From NCBI RefSeq assembly GCF_030247185.1, contig NC_080571.1, forward strand, positions 345,185,879 through 345,249,878: DNA of 64,000 nt, read 5' to 3'. The position numbers and the translations under genes are program-made. Below are positions 34,030 through 45,070 of the stretch, one piece after another (the first letter of the stretch is position 1; each line of letters begins with the position of its first letter). Under the pieces are notes generated by a model. That model had not been told where the DNA came from. It saw only the letters and a list, made by a program, of their open reading frames with translations, and ran no database searches. The DNA is from Malaya genurostris (Eukaryota; Arthropoda; Insecta; Diptera; Culicidae).

Positions 34030-34373
34030 ACAATTCAGGTGAAAAGTTTACTGCTAGGAATCAGGTTCAGAATACAGTGTCAGACCGGAATCCTGAATTT
34101 CAGTTCGACTCTAAGCCTAAAATTTGAAATCGAGATCTGAAATTGAGATTAGGATCTTGATTCTAGTTCTGCACTTTGGAACTGAACTCTGGTCTGAGCC
34201 TTTGTTTCGTTTCTAGAATTCAGTTTCAAAATTCAGATTGTAGTCCAGATTTTTTTTCCAAAATTTAGTTCTAAAGTGCAGGTTTAGAATCAAGATCCTG
34301 ATATCAATTCCAGGTTTCGATTTCAAATTTCAAGCTTAGAGTCAAGCTGAAATTCAATTTCAATTTCAGAATT
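34030..34373. repeat. Degenerate short-period field
   Basis: Recurring words such as AATTTCAGTTC, CTGAATTT and AGATTAGGATCTTGATTC resemble the field at 10570-11000. In both places the field adjoins a dispersed repeat. Confidence 0.5.
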
Positions 34374-34606
34374 CTGGCAAGCGTACATTGAACATGGTCT
34401 AAATCCTAGCCGCCTCACTACCGGTATCATATATCCAAACATAGTGCAAGTGATTGTAAATATACTCTCCTACCCAGTGCTTGAGCGGAAGAACGAGAAG
34501 ACTACTGTTTGTTGTTTGATGAGCAGAGAAGATGTTTGGATTATATTGGATTATACCGGTCGTGAGGCGGCTAGGATTTAGACCATGTTCGATGTACGCT
34601 TGTCAG
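34374..34606. mobile_element. MITE with long inverted ends, about 230 bp
   Basis: The ends CAAGCGTACATTGAACATGG (from 34378) and the near inverse, CCATGTTCGATGTACGCTTG (to 34602), open inverted repeats of roughly 65 bp, each containing AATCCTAGCCGCC and ATCCAAACAT. A short non-coding middle separates them. CTG on the left and CAG on the right may extend the ends. No clear target duplication. A single related end is present at about 12200. Confidence 0.8.
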
Positions 34607-35232
34607 ACCCAGTCTTGTGGTAAAACAGAACAGAACACATAACCCCGATCGGATGAAAAGGTAAACGACAGAATGCGGGTAGGAAACACCGGGAAACCAC
34701 CGCAATTTATCACCGGGAACTCCGACGGAATCCCGATTCCTGCGCCTAGTGGCGATGCCAAAAAACCATCCAACCGCATTCCGACAAAGCGTCCCGGACA
34801 GGGACCGGGACCTGGGAGGCGGTTACGTGACTTTTTGGTATGTTGCTTTCTTTCAGTCGAGCTTCCATCTATTTATTTTCGCTCTTATTGTTGCTTTGCT
34901 TTTCAGCATACTATTTGCAATATTTCAGTGCTCAATCTGAGTCAATGTGCGTTGCAAGTATTTCTGTATGCTTTTATTTAAATAGATAAATTCAAAGTAA
35001 AATAAAGATTGCACTAGAAAAATTTTTTTTGTTCATTGTAAAACTTTCTATCGAATTGATTAAATTTAGAGAAAAACTAGGTTGGAGTGTAATGTCCACA
35101 TGTGCAAATTTCCATTTTAATCGGTCAAGTGGATATCGACATGGCTGTGAACACGAAAAAGAGGACGGATCCGAAATCAGACACCTTCATAGATTGCTTT
35201 GATGCATACTATTTACACACTCATCTATATAT
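34607..35232. other. Non-coding stretch
   Basis: A GC-richer patch (34670-34830) adjoins the MITE. No recognised protein or element. Confidence 0.35.
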
Positions 35233-36923
35233 AGGGTAAGAGCTCCCTATTTCATCTCATTTGTAAGAACGTCGCCTCAAACCCCCGATTTAGCCACTAA
35301 AATCACTATAATTTTTTCATATTACTACTTCATTCGCCTTGCTCCACGTTGAGAATTGATTCACATTTCTTGAAAATTTAACTAATATTCATGAAACAGC
35401 TGAAAACACTTATGATGTGTTCAATACTCTGCTCCTAATTTCATCAGAATGGATTTTTGTCCATCCTATCGTTGATCCTTTATTCATCCTATAAATTAGC
35501 AATGGCGACAGCAATCAAAACAAAATATTCCACTATTACACTCTCAGGTTCAAAATGTCAGAATTCTTCTTTAAAACGGCCTAATGCCAACTATGAGACA
35601 ACACACGATATTTTTAGAACCAGTTTGAAATCATTTCAACGTTTAAAAATTTTTCGGTCGTTTTCGTTACCTTTCGCTTTAAATTTAAAATTTTATTGCA
35701 AAGTTAATTTGGTGAACTTTAAATAAAACCAAAAACGGAATTGTTACTATTTAGGCATTAACCCTTCTTAGAACAAAACGCAGAGTCAGAGATGCCATTT
35801 ATACAGATTTATCTGTATTGTATTGATTTTTGCGTTCGCATACTGGTTTAAATCAATGTACAGATTTTATACACATTTCCTAAATTTAATACAAATTTGG
35901 ACAGGTTCATAAAAAGAGAGAAGTAAAAAATTAGACTTTTCTCCCTGAGTATCTATTAGTATTTGATTGCAGTGATTCTTTAAAAGTTTATTAATCAACG
36001 GATAAATCACATGTTAAAGTGGAAATCTTTTATGCAGATTATTGATTATGATTAACACCATTTTATTAGTGAAAACAGATAGAGCAGATATAGACTTTTT
36101 ATGCACAGTAATACATATTTTCTATGAAAATATCTGGCATCTCTGTGCACAGCCGATGAAACACACACACACACTTCACAGCGTTATGTTGACATATAGT
36201 GGAATGGAACCAGTGCTACTAGATTTGCCACAATGGTTATTTCAATAGTATTTAACACGTTCTTTCTGGTAATATTCAAAGCTGAAACAGTTTTATTGAA
36301 ATATTAATATCAATAATATAATTAAACTAATGTCACGGATACCAAAAAAACATACTTTTTGATGAGATTTTGAAGAAGAAAAACAATTTTTGTTTTGTAA
36401 CATTATGAGATAACTTGGCAACTTTGCGAAACCAAATGAGATGAAAACAAAGCGCAATCGAGTGAATTAAGTGAAAAACTTTCATCTCATATTTTTAAAG
36501 ACTTTTATTGTTTGTCGGGTAGTTTGTGAAGTATTAAATCGTTAATTAAACAAGTAGCAAGCGAACATTACTAATTATGAAGTCATCCAGCATTCAATGG
36601 TAGTGTAATTGTGCGAAAAAGTGATCATGTTTTGAGACGAATCGATTAGTAGATATTCAGAAGCATGACGAACTGTAAATCTTGAGACGATAATGTGTCC
36701 TAAATTGAAAAGTGAGTTTGTTTTAAATGAAAAAAAAAAAAACAAAAACGATCACCGATCCATTTCTTTCAGTGGGAAAGTGTGACAATAGCTTTTATAA
36801 TCATTTTAAAACATTTCACAGTTTGGTTCAGGAAGGTTGTAAAATATTATTCATGTTCAAAGTACTGAGGTGACGGGATGAGATGGAAATAGGAGCTCAT
36901 ATGGAATAGGGAGCCGTTACCCT
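35233..36923. mobile_element. TIR-bounded element of 1.7 kb, class unknown
   Basis: The left end, AGGGTAAGAGCTCCCTATT, and the inverse of the right end, AGGGTAACGGCTCCCTATT, match at 17 of 19 positions. Both continue with TCATCTCAT-like sequence, offset on the right by a short internal repeat. Flanks are AT-rich, so a target duplication cannot be defined. It contains no transposase and hosts a small hAT element. A non-autonomous DNA transposon is the simplest reading, but I cannot place it in a superfamily. Confidence 0.5.
35787..36145 (-). mobile_element. Small non-autonomous hAT element, 359 bp
   Basis: The ends CAGAGATGCC and GGCATCTCTG match those of the hAT at 57743-58830. The right end here (TTTTCTATGAAAATATCTGG, then CATCTCTG) is the inverse of the left end there, so the two copies lie in opposite orientation. 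Subterminal ATCTGTAT words are present. The flanking 8-mers CGCAGAGT and TGCACAGC agree at only five positions, so the target duplication is decayed or absent. Confidence 0.75.
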
Positions 36924-37218
36924 ATATAAAAATGCAGAGATCATTCTTTGTAATCGCATCACTTACCCTCACCGGGTTCGTACATCAAAAAAATTAGGAA
37001 AATTTACCGGAAAAGTGGGAAAAATTCATGAAGCTGTTATGTATGGAGAATGGAATTTTCCTTTGAAAAAGTCGTCAATGATTGCTAGATCTACGATTCA
37101 TGTTTGGCGCGCAACGAGTTGCATAAGTGTTTGGTCTTCGAAGAAAAGAATACTAGATCGTAGAAAAAATCTTTGGCGCGCAACGAATAGTTTTGTGTGG
37201 AGATTTTGAGCCACGTGC
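36924..37218. other. Spacer with a duplicated TTTGGCGCGCAACGA motif
   Basis: TTTGGCGCGCAACGA occurs at 37104-37118 and again at about 37172-37186, each within a similar surrounding of roughly 65 bp. No gene is recognised. Confidence 0.5.
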
Positions 37219-37222
37219 TTAA

Positions 37223-38826
37223 GGTGACCGTGGACAGAAGCCAAGGAAAATAAATGTAGAAGTATTGGTGAAACAATACTTTTTCATATAGTAATAGTAT
37301 TTGTGAGTAGAGAGGAATGAAATAATAATATTTGTGTGCTGAAAGGAATACAGGTGCAAGAACAAAATGTAAACATTGAAACTATTCAAATCACCTAACA
37401 GAACAGAGTGGACTTATCTCATCTTCATGTTCATTCTGCCAAAGAAGATAGTTTACTGTTTGCTCTCGCTTGGTTCTTGGAATTTTGCTTGCATTACAAA
37501 GTAAAAAGGAAGCTGTTACATTGATGGATTAAGTATAGTAACACGCAATCAGAACAAACTCTGTTGCAATGGCTTTTTATATTAATTTTAATTTTTGAAT
37601 ATGAAGCTCCCATATTCAAAAAATACAAACCAACAAATTCTACATTTTCCATTTCGTCGACAACATCATCGTTTTCGGATAGGAAAGCAACCAGAGAACA
37701 GTCAAGTGGCACTTTATGAGAGGGCTTGATGACAAATCGGCAATTTGCTCTGAAAAGATTTATCATGCAAATTTGATGATATAATTTCATATATTGACGA
37801 AAATATTTTAGAACTTTACCTATTGATACCAAATTATTGGATCCAGTACAGTTTCTAAATTCCGTGGTATTGTTTTGAACCGGCACTTCTGGCAGTTCTT
37901 CCACTGTTTGAACTGATGAGTTCCGCACATACTCACTACCCAAAACACACTCTATCAACGTATCCCATCTATTTTTCTATTGATTTTCGCAAATAAGCGC
38001 TGCTTTCCTCTTTTTAGATGGACCAGACATTTTGAAAAGATTGCAATACTTGAACTGTTTGTTTATTTTTTGCATACCATAGTGACGGCAAATAAGACAA
38101 CAGGGTTGCGGATAACTTGGAGGAGAAGCAATGTTTGAAATGGAAATAGGGTAAAATGTTATAGTTTTTATAAAAAAAAATTGATATTTTAGATGGTGAC
38201 ATACAAAAGTAGTTTTGATCCGTAATTTTAACTATATCAATGTGCGACTAATTGAAAATAATGCCATTTTTAGTGCAGGCAAGGTTTTTTTTCTCTAATT
38301 ATGTATGGCATCACTGCCAATGTAAAAGGGTGGTATTACCAATACTAAAGCAGGTCGGCAAACTTTTTATCGTGGATTTTTGGAATATTTCCAAAACCAG
38401 AACTGTGAGTTATTCAAAGGTTTTATAATGAAATGTTAAGATCAGAGGATAAGTTTACCGGTGAAGAACAACTCAAAAATGTTTCATAAAGCTTACCTAT
38501 GTCATAGAGCTATGAACAGCAGTTGAAATCTTGAGGTGAGTGAAAATTAATAACATTCTAAGAAGAAATCTTCTAATGAAGGTCCGAAAAAGTTTTGCAC
38601 AAATCATTCTTCAGAGTTGATAGTTTATCGTAAACATATATCAATACGATGAGTGATTATGTCATCAAATTGCAGTAGCAATTCTACGCAACATATTTAC
38701 CCCTACGCGTAGAAAAAATGTGTTTCATGGTTTGTTTACATCAAGAGCAGGGCAAAATAGTGGAAGGTGGAGTGGGAGGGTAGGTGGTTTCTTGGTTGCC
38801 ATTTGTGGCTCGCTTCCATGGTCACC
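37223..38826. mobile_element. TTAA-flanked element, 1.6 kb
   Basis: The ends GGTGACCGTGGA (from 37223) and TCCATGGTCACC (to 38826) are inverted with one mismatch, and both are bordered by TTAA (37219-37222 and 38827-38830). Similar AGCCA-containing sequence follows inside both ends. TTAA is the target of piggyBac and Kolobok-type transposons, but the GGTGACC end is not the CCC start usual for piggyBac. It holds a minus-strand frame of unknown nature (37494-37958). Confidence 0.5.
37494..38033 (-). pseudogene. Unrecognised, possibly broken ORF inside the TTAA element
   Basis: On the minus strand an ATG at about 38033 starts a product beginning MSGPSKKRKAALICENQ, interrupted at once by a stop. 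The same frame then stays open for about 150 codons (RWDTLIECVLGSEYVRNSSV, later VFRANCRFV-like and MENVEFVGLYF). A GTAAAG donor-like site follows LVSIG, so an intron is possible. The basic PSKKRK start resembles a nuclear localisation signal. I do not recognise the protein. Its location inside a TTAA-flanked element suggests a decayed transposase or accessory protein, but there is no motif to prove it. Confidence 0.3.
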
Positions 38827-38830
38827 TTAA

Positions 38831-39655
38831 TTGCATATCAAAATTATTGCTTGCCAAATGACTCAATAACGGAATGCATATGACTGTTCTAGAAAACCGC
38901 TGTAGACAGGAGAAAAAGTCCTGATATCGTTTACCAGTTGATTGATTGTGTGTAATGGAGTTAGATAAATAATATTGGTCATTGTGAGCGCGAGTTTAAC
39001 AAATCAGAAAATTTTTAAATGAATCAATGAAAAGATTGTTCTGTAGAAGCGCTAATGTCAAACTAATAGATTTTTCTTGCATTTTGCTTTCTAATAATTT
39101 GGCACACACAATAAGTGGCAATTAGATATCAATGTTCAATATTATTATCATAATGGATTTATACTGCCATTTTATACTTAATACTCTGAGAAGAATGTTC
39201 AAATTGGTAAGATCAATACCTGAACAATATCCACTTTATTAGAGCCCTAAAGTACGCGTGGCACTTTTTGGCAACTTGAATATACAGGACAAGGCCTTTC
39301 TCGCTGCTTAAAAACTGTACAAGGAACTGCTTCAAAGTTTATTCTGTTGCATCGGGTGAACATCCAAGTATGAGTAATTCCCTAAAACGGACTGTTCAGA
39401 ATGCTTTGTATGCTTTGTATGTATGTGTAAAGTTTATCAATACAAAATTCTGGTTAGTGAGCTTTTTTATCCATTATCGAATCACATCTGGAAGAGAAAG
39501 CGTGACACCTTACATCCATTATGTCGAAGCCATTAGAGAGACATTCTTTATTGACTCAAATGATGGGATGACAATCTGTGTATTTGTCAGAAAAATAATG
39601 GAGATAAACGTTAACTACTTAGTCGTTTGACAATTCTTTTGTCCGGAAACATAAA
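38831..39655. other. Non-coding stretch
   Basis: No gene or element is recognised. It may belong to the Helitron-like element whose 3' end lies just to the right. Confidence 0.35.
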
Positions 39656-39670
39656 TTCGAAAAAATAATT

Positions 39671-39704
39671 TTTGGGAGAGACGAAGTTCGACGGGTCAGC
39701 TAGT
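39671..39704 (+). mobile_element. Helitron-like 3' end
   Basis: GACGAAGTTCGAC followed by GGGTCAGCTAG and then T fits the 3' end of insect Helitrons: a short subterminal hairpin, then CTAG, with insertion before T. The hairpin is imperfect and I could not identify a matching 5' TC end, so this may be a fragment. Confidence 0.45.
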
Positions 39705-39889
39705 TTTTGATACATTTTATAAAGCCTCGTCGTATTCAAAGTATTTGACTATTTACATAAATTGCTAATTATTTTCTATGGTAATTTGGAAATTCTTCTT
39801 AATTGGTATCACGTTTCCAGGAAACAAGAGGTATTAAAGGTGTACCGAGAAATAAGAACACAAGAATCATCAGTTAGCTGACGAAATGC

Positions 39890-40380
39890 TGTTTTCGCAT
39901 GATCAAATTGCTTGCCAAGTCATATATTGTTTTTGACAAACTTCGACCTCTTCTCCTTTCTTACCGTCTTCTGAGATACCAAACTTCTGATGGGCTGTCG
40001 AAACAGCAGTCTCTCGAGAGCTGCCGAAAGTCTGCTTTCACGTACGTCTCGTCATTCATAATAACACCATGAGGTTTTGCTAACATCTGGGTGTAGAGCG
40101 TGCACGGGACGAGATTTTCCCACCATATGCTGCCATTCATTGCGATTCGGTGCCTTTTGAATTATGTACGTGTTTTTTTGCGTCTTGCACGAAAATTCAA
40201 CTCCTATGCAGTTTTTACATTACTTATGTACATACACTTTTTTCCTTCCGATCAACAGTTAAAAGTTTGATGTGCCGATTGAAAACACGAGATACCATAG
40301 ATTGTGTAATTTGATGAGAGAGATCCGAGTTTTCGAGGATTTTTTTTTACGCCGTTGCTGTTATTTCGACTCATTTTCGC
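39890..40380 (-). pseudogene. Decayed IS630/Tc1-type (mosquito D37E-like) transposase
   Basis: On the minus strand a block reads QKAPNRNEWQHMVGKSRPV, then LAKPHGVIMNDETYVKADFR and QLSRDC. This is the region around the first catalytic aspartate (NDETYVK) of IS630-type transposases common in mosquitoes. Upstream (higher coordinates) weaker N-terminal similarity is scattered over several frames. Downstream, KFVKN and similar pieces continue to about 39890. Multiple frameshifts and stops break the gene. The second and third catalytic residues are not found. It is a relative of the copy at 43638-44482 but clearly more decayed. Confidence 0.7.
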
Positions 40381-42500
40381 AACGATTGTGAAATTACTAC
40401 CGTTACATTACACATTGAATTAGTTTCGTCCAAAATGTTAATTGAAAATCTCTTTTGCATGACATTGCTAGTGTTTAAAATCGCATTCAAAATTTCCGAT
40501 GTGTCCCAATAGTTTTCGAGTTCTGTAGTATTAGAAAAACAGGAAAAAAAATCATTGAATACAAAATTAAAACTACTCAACGGACTTTTCCGGTAGCCGG
40601 CTACCGAGAGCATTGAACACATGACCTAGTGGTTCACGTTGAACCGCGTACGTGTTCACAGGAACACTTATAATTTTATCTCAAGTTCGCATCAATGGCT
40701 CTCATAGTTGAGGTAATCTTTCTTGAAAATGATAGATGCCTTTGGTTTGATTTACGATTATCGTTTAATTGATTGCGCATGTTCAACGTTTGGATTTCCC
40801 ATCATCAGGTTACTGGTATGGGCGGAGCTGCAACCTATTTGGGAATCACGGAGCAGGGTAATTTTTGCAGGTTTGGGTTTTTTTTTCGTTTGCCACTTGG
40901 TACTTGAGGACTTGAGTGCGGGATTCACTGGCTGTCGATAGATCAATCTGTAACTATAATCATATTTGAGAGACATTGTTTTACGTTTCTGTTGCTGCTG
41001 TCTGCTGTCTGCTTATTCCACACATTCCGTTATTGCGTCGCTGCTGATGCTGCATCATTATCTTTCATTTGCGTCATTCGTTCAATTTTCACCCGACTTT
41101 TGGATAATTCCAATCAAGACAGACAAACAAACAGGCAAACTGAGAGACAGTGAGTTCTAGCGATGCGGTCCAGAGATGCTATCGTGTTCGAAGAAAGACA
41201 TACGAGTGCAGGTGACCTTCCAGTTTAAGTAAATAATGCTAAATTGAAGGCATTTATGTTGTTTCCTGTTCTTTCCGTGGGTGCACAGAAAAAATCTAGT
41301 AAAGTTCAAATGATTGCTAATACGAAAAATTGTAAATATAGAATAATATAAATATAAATATAAAGTTGAACGACTATGTTAAGTTGCGCTAGTTAAACTG
41401 CTGTGTACTGCACAGTGGAAGACGAAACGTAATAAAAAAAGAAACCCATGTCCCTTGCGGGCCTAATTCAAATTCAATTAACGACCTTGCCCCGCTCAAT
41501 CCCGGAAGAGAAGCATCAAGTGGGAATGTAAATAAACACGCGACGAGTAACCAATAGCAACGCGCCCACAAAACCCGTCGTCATCGATGAAGGTAGAGAA
41601 TGCAACTATGGCAACCCGCTAGTTGTGACATCAAAAGAACAGGTTTCGCCAAGTGGGGAACTAGTCGGGAACTGAGTTAATAGTGATGCTTTGCAAAGGT
41701 GCATAAATTAGATATTGAAATCATATTTTCTATCTCGATCGGTCGAGTAGTAACTGTTTCCATGTACGGCCCCGTCCAGTGACCAGTAATGGATAATTCA
41801 TTTATTCATAAATCGGTACGAGATCTTCTACGACGGTGATCATTCGTGGTGGGTAGATTAAGTCTACAAACTGGTTCGTAAGTAGTATGCAACCATTGTT
41901 GTACTTTGATTGTTAAACTGAGTTTGTTCAGTTTGCCAAAAAATTAGAAAAATGTTGTATAAAATTTCTAAGCAAATGTTTAATTCGATTTAAATCTTAT
42001 TCAGTATATTATTATGAATTGTTCCAGTTTTACTATCGCGATCGGCTCAATTGGGATCGATTCCTGATCACAGCTCTGGATGGTAATGAATTCTACTTTT
42101 CTTGACTGTAACTGACATAACGGTGTTTGACGATGTGAACACCTGATGCTTTCGAACAACGTATGCAAATCAGATCGAACTCACTGAATGATTTAACGAG
42201 ACACTTGCGTCATTAATTGCCTTGCCGGTAAAAGACATAAACAGCAAAAGACTGATGAATTCCCCCGAGTGACGCAATTTCACATGTCGGGCAAAGTGTT
42301 AAAAATTGCCTGGGGCCAAAAGAGGGTCATGTGCGTACACTAGAAAAGGAGGGTTTGCGGATGAGGATAAAAATTATAATTCGATTATTTTTTCTAAGTT
42401 GACGCGTTGCAGCCTGTTTTAAACGATGGTTTGTGCTTCATTTACCTCTCAAATGTAAACGATTCTAGCCAATCAAAGCACCATCTGCTCATCTTAACAC
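40381..42500. other. Non-coding stretch
   Basis: About 2.1 kb without a recognisable gene, transposon end or long repeat. It has mixed composition and a short AAATAT tandem near 41345. Confidence 0.35.
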
Positions 42501-42562
42501 ATGGGCTAAAAAAAATCCGGGCCTAACAAAGAGAACATGATTTGTTTGGTTCCAAAAGAATT

Positions 42563-43262
42563 TTATTCATCAAAGTTATCTCCATCAAGAGCAATGCAAT
42601 CACTTCAATCCCACTTTTGTAGAACGATTTATCTTTTGCCTCGAAAAGGGTCCAGTTTCCGCGATAACCTCTTTATTCGTGCGAAATTTCTTACCGGCGA
42701 GCATTTTTTTCAGGTCTGCATATAGCCAGTAGTGACTAGGAGCCAAATCTGGCAAATGCGGTGGATGTAGGAGAAATTCAAAGTTCAATTCATACTGCCA
42801 TTGTTTTGATTGACTTGTGACACGGTGCGTTGTCTTGATGAAACGAATTTTTTTTCTTTGTCGTATGCCGTCGTTTCTTTGCAATTCCAGGCCTCAAACG
42901 GTCCAATAACACTATTTAATATTCACTGTTAATGGTATTTCCTTTCTCAAGATAGTCGATAAATATTACACAACGCACATCCCAAAATACCGAAGCCATA
43001 ACCTTCCCAGCCAATTGTTGTGATTTCGGGCCCTTCGGGTGAGCTTCACCAGTTACTGTCCACTCAGATGACGATCGTTTTGATTCCGGAGTGAAGTAAT
43101 AAATCCATGTTTCATCCATTGTCACATATCGACGCAAAAAATTCCGGTTTGTTACATTTAAACATGGCCAAACACTGCTTAGAATCATCAACACGTTCTC
43201 GTTTTTGGTCAACAGTGAGCATCGTCGCTCTAAATGACGGTGTGCAATCCCAAGTAGCACTT
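42563..43262 (-). pseudogene. 5'-truncated mariner transposase
   Basis: The minus strand carries the catalytic half of a mariner transposase. It includes the first catalytic aspartate (VTMDETWIYYFTPESKRSS), then KVMASVFWD and IFIDYLEKGNTINSEY. The second aspartate (FHQDNAPCHKS) lies in a different frame, and a third block reads HPPHLPDLAPSHYWL, in which the usual third aspartate is histidine. The frame ends with a fragment like CIALDGDNFDE and a stop at 42563. The N-terminal DNA-binding half is missing, two or more frameshifts are present, and the active-site change makes it inactive in any case. It is related to, but not the same copy as, the mariner at 51219-60489. Confidence 0.88.
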
Positions 43263-43610
43263 TAATGACAGTAACTTATATGAAACAAATTCATCGAACA
43301 AGTTGAATATATAACAACATGCATTAGAACTGCTATGTAACATGAAAAGATTAACTTGTGCGACTTACCGAGGGTTGCCAAACAAGTTCTCAGTAACGAA
43401 TATTTAATTTGATCCAGCGCGTACATCAGTCACAATAGAACACAAAAGTTAGGTTTGAGTCAAGTTACCATTTCAACATAAATAAAGAATTAAAAATTGC
43501 ACTTTTTTTCAAATTTAATGATAGGAAGTGTATCTAAAATAAGCTATCCACAACTTTTTCTTTCAAATTATGATAAAAAACGATACTTTATTCAAACTAA
43601 AAATTGATCC
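43263..43610. other. Spacer between two transposase remnants
   Basis: AT-rich sequence with no gene recognised. Confidence 0.35.
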
Positions 43611-43624
43611 TTCATTGTAAAGAC

Positions 43625-44490
43625 TGTCCCAGAAAGTATGGACGCAACCAAAAACCGCTGCGGTTTAGAATCTGTCAATTTTTATGGCTGTTGTATACAC
43701 TCTTCTCTAACCACTTGTGTAGTTGTTTATTCGTTTTCATTAGTTTATTTCGAAAAGCGTGGACTTTCAGCAGGACAACGTCGAAAAATTGTGTACAAAT
43801 GGTGCAGAGAACGCGGACTGTCTCTGAGAAAGATAGCAAAAAGGGAAGGAGTAAGTGAAAAAGCCGTGCGAAATGCAATCAGGAAGTTTGGTGAGGATAA
43901 TACCTTTGAGGATAAACCTGGTCCTGCTAACCCTCAGTTGGCCAAAAAGTGGGCACTTCGAAGTCAAATGTACTTCGTGCTAAAGTACGTTTGAATCTTC
44001 GAACCTATAAGAAGCAGAATCAACCAAAACGTAGTCCGAAACAAGAAGCATCGATCAGTCTGAGGCTTCAAAAGCTGTACAATACGATTCTTGCTGTAAA
44101 TTTGAACTGCATAATCATGGACGACGAAACCTACGTGAAACTCGATTACAAATCCTTGCCGCGACCACAATATTATACGGTGCGAGAAGGGCAAGTGTTA
44201 AACCAGTCCGAGACATCGATTGAAGTCGAAAAATTTGGTAAGAAAGCTATGGTCTGGCAAGCAATTTGTAGCTGCGGTAAGATTTCGAAACCCTTCATCA
44301 CCACTGCTTCAATGAACAGCGAAATATTCATCAAGGAATGTTTACAAAAACGACTTCTACCCATGATTCGAAGCCACAAGGATTCTGTTGTCTTCTGGCC
44401 AGATCTTGCTTCTTGCCACTACTCGAAATCAACGGTAGAATGGTATACTACCAAAAAGTCACTTTCGTCCCAAAAAACATAAATATAATA
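43625..44490 (+). pseudogene. IS630/Tc1-type (mosquito D37E-like) transposase, 3'-truncated
   Basis: The 5' end begins CTGTCCCAGAAAGTATGG, a terminal-repeat-like start. The N-terminal helix-turn-helix half is readable (GLSAGQRRKIVYKWCRERGL, LRKIAKREGVSEKAVRNAIR, KFGEDNTFEDKPG). A frameshift near 43950 follows, and the catalytic half continues as SKSNVLRAKVRLNLRTYKKQ, IIMDDETYVKLDYKSLPRP, KKAMVWQAICSCGKISKPF and VVFWPDLASCHYSKSTVEWY. The first two catalytic aspartates (MDDETY and FWPDLA) are present. The sequence stops soon after a second frame change near 44455, before the third acidic residue, and no right terminal repeat is visible. It is a dead, 3'-truncated copy. The exact D37E label is from memory of the family and is tentative. 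Confidence 0.85.
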
Positions 44491-44745
44491 TAAAAAAAAT
44501 ATAAAATATTTATAAATTCATCGATTTTTTAATGTTTTCATTTGATCATGCAGGAATGGTAGTTGAGCGAAAATTGTAGCTGGTATCATTAGCAATCGAA
44601 AGATGTGTAAAAATGTATAGGTCATCGCTTTGAATTTCGATATATTTACGATCATTGTAAAAAGTCTCACCCTTTCTGAAGTCATCTATCTACAGTTTTC
44701 ATTATAACTTTGGGTAGATAACCCTATTTTTCGTTTTTTCAGTGC
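44491..44745. other. Non-coding spacer
   Basis: AT-rich with nothing recognised. Confidence 0.35.
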
Positions 44746-44749
44746 ATTT

Positions 44750-45070
44750 TATTTCTGGAAGTATTACCTTTACAATGGTGAACAAATTTTGAAGATCGGT
44801 TGACTAACAACAAAGTTATGACTCGGTAGGGCAGAGCTTGAAAAAAAACTTGGAACGGGAAAAATCAGATTTTCATTAGTTTTTCCTAAAAGATCGTCAA
44901 TAATGATATACTTAAAATAATCTACAAACTTCACAAAATTCGAGGGTGAAAAATTTATCGAAATTGGTCAAGTAACAACTGAGCTATGATAGCTCAAAGT
45001 TACCGTTCCAACTTTTTTTGAGGCTTGGTGCTTCGCGTAACTTTTTTAGGCTTGGTATTAGGATTGTTAA
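44750..45070 (+). repeat. Dispersed repeat D, copy 1
   Basis: The inverted counterpart of 50088-50300. Shared pieces include GAACAAATTTTGAAGATCGG, TTGACTAACAAC, GGTCAAGTAACAACTGAGCT, AAAGTTACCGTTCCAACTTT and GAGGCTTGGT. No protein is encoded. Confidence 0.75.
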
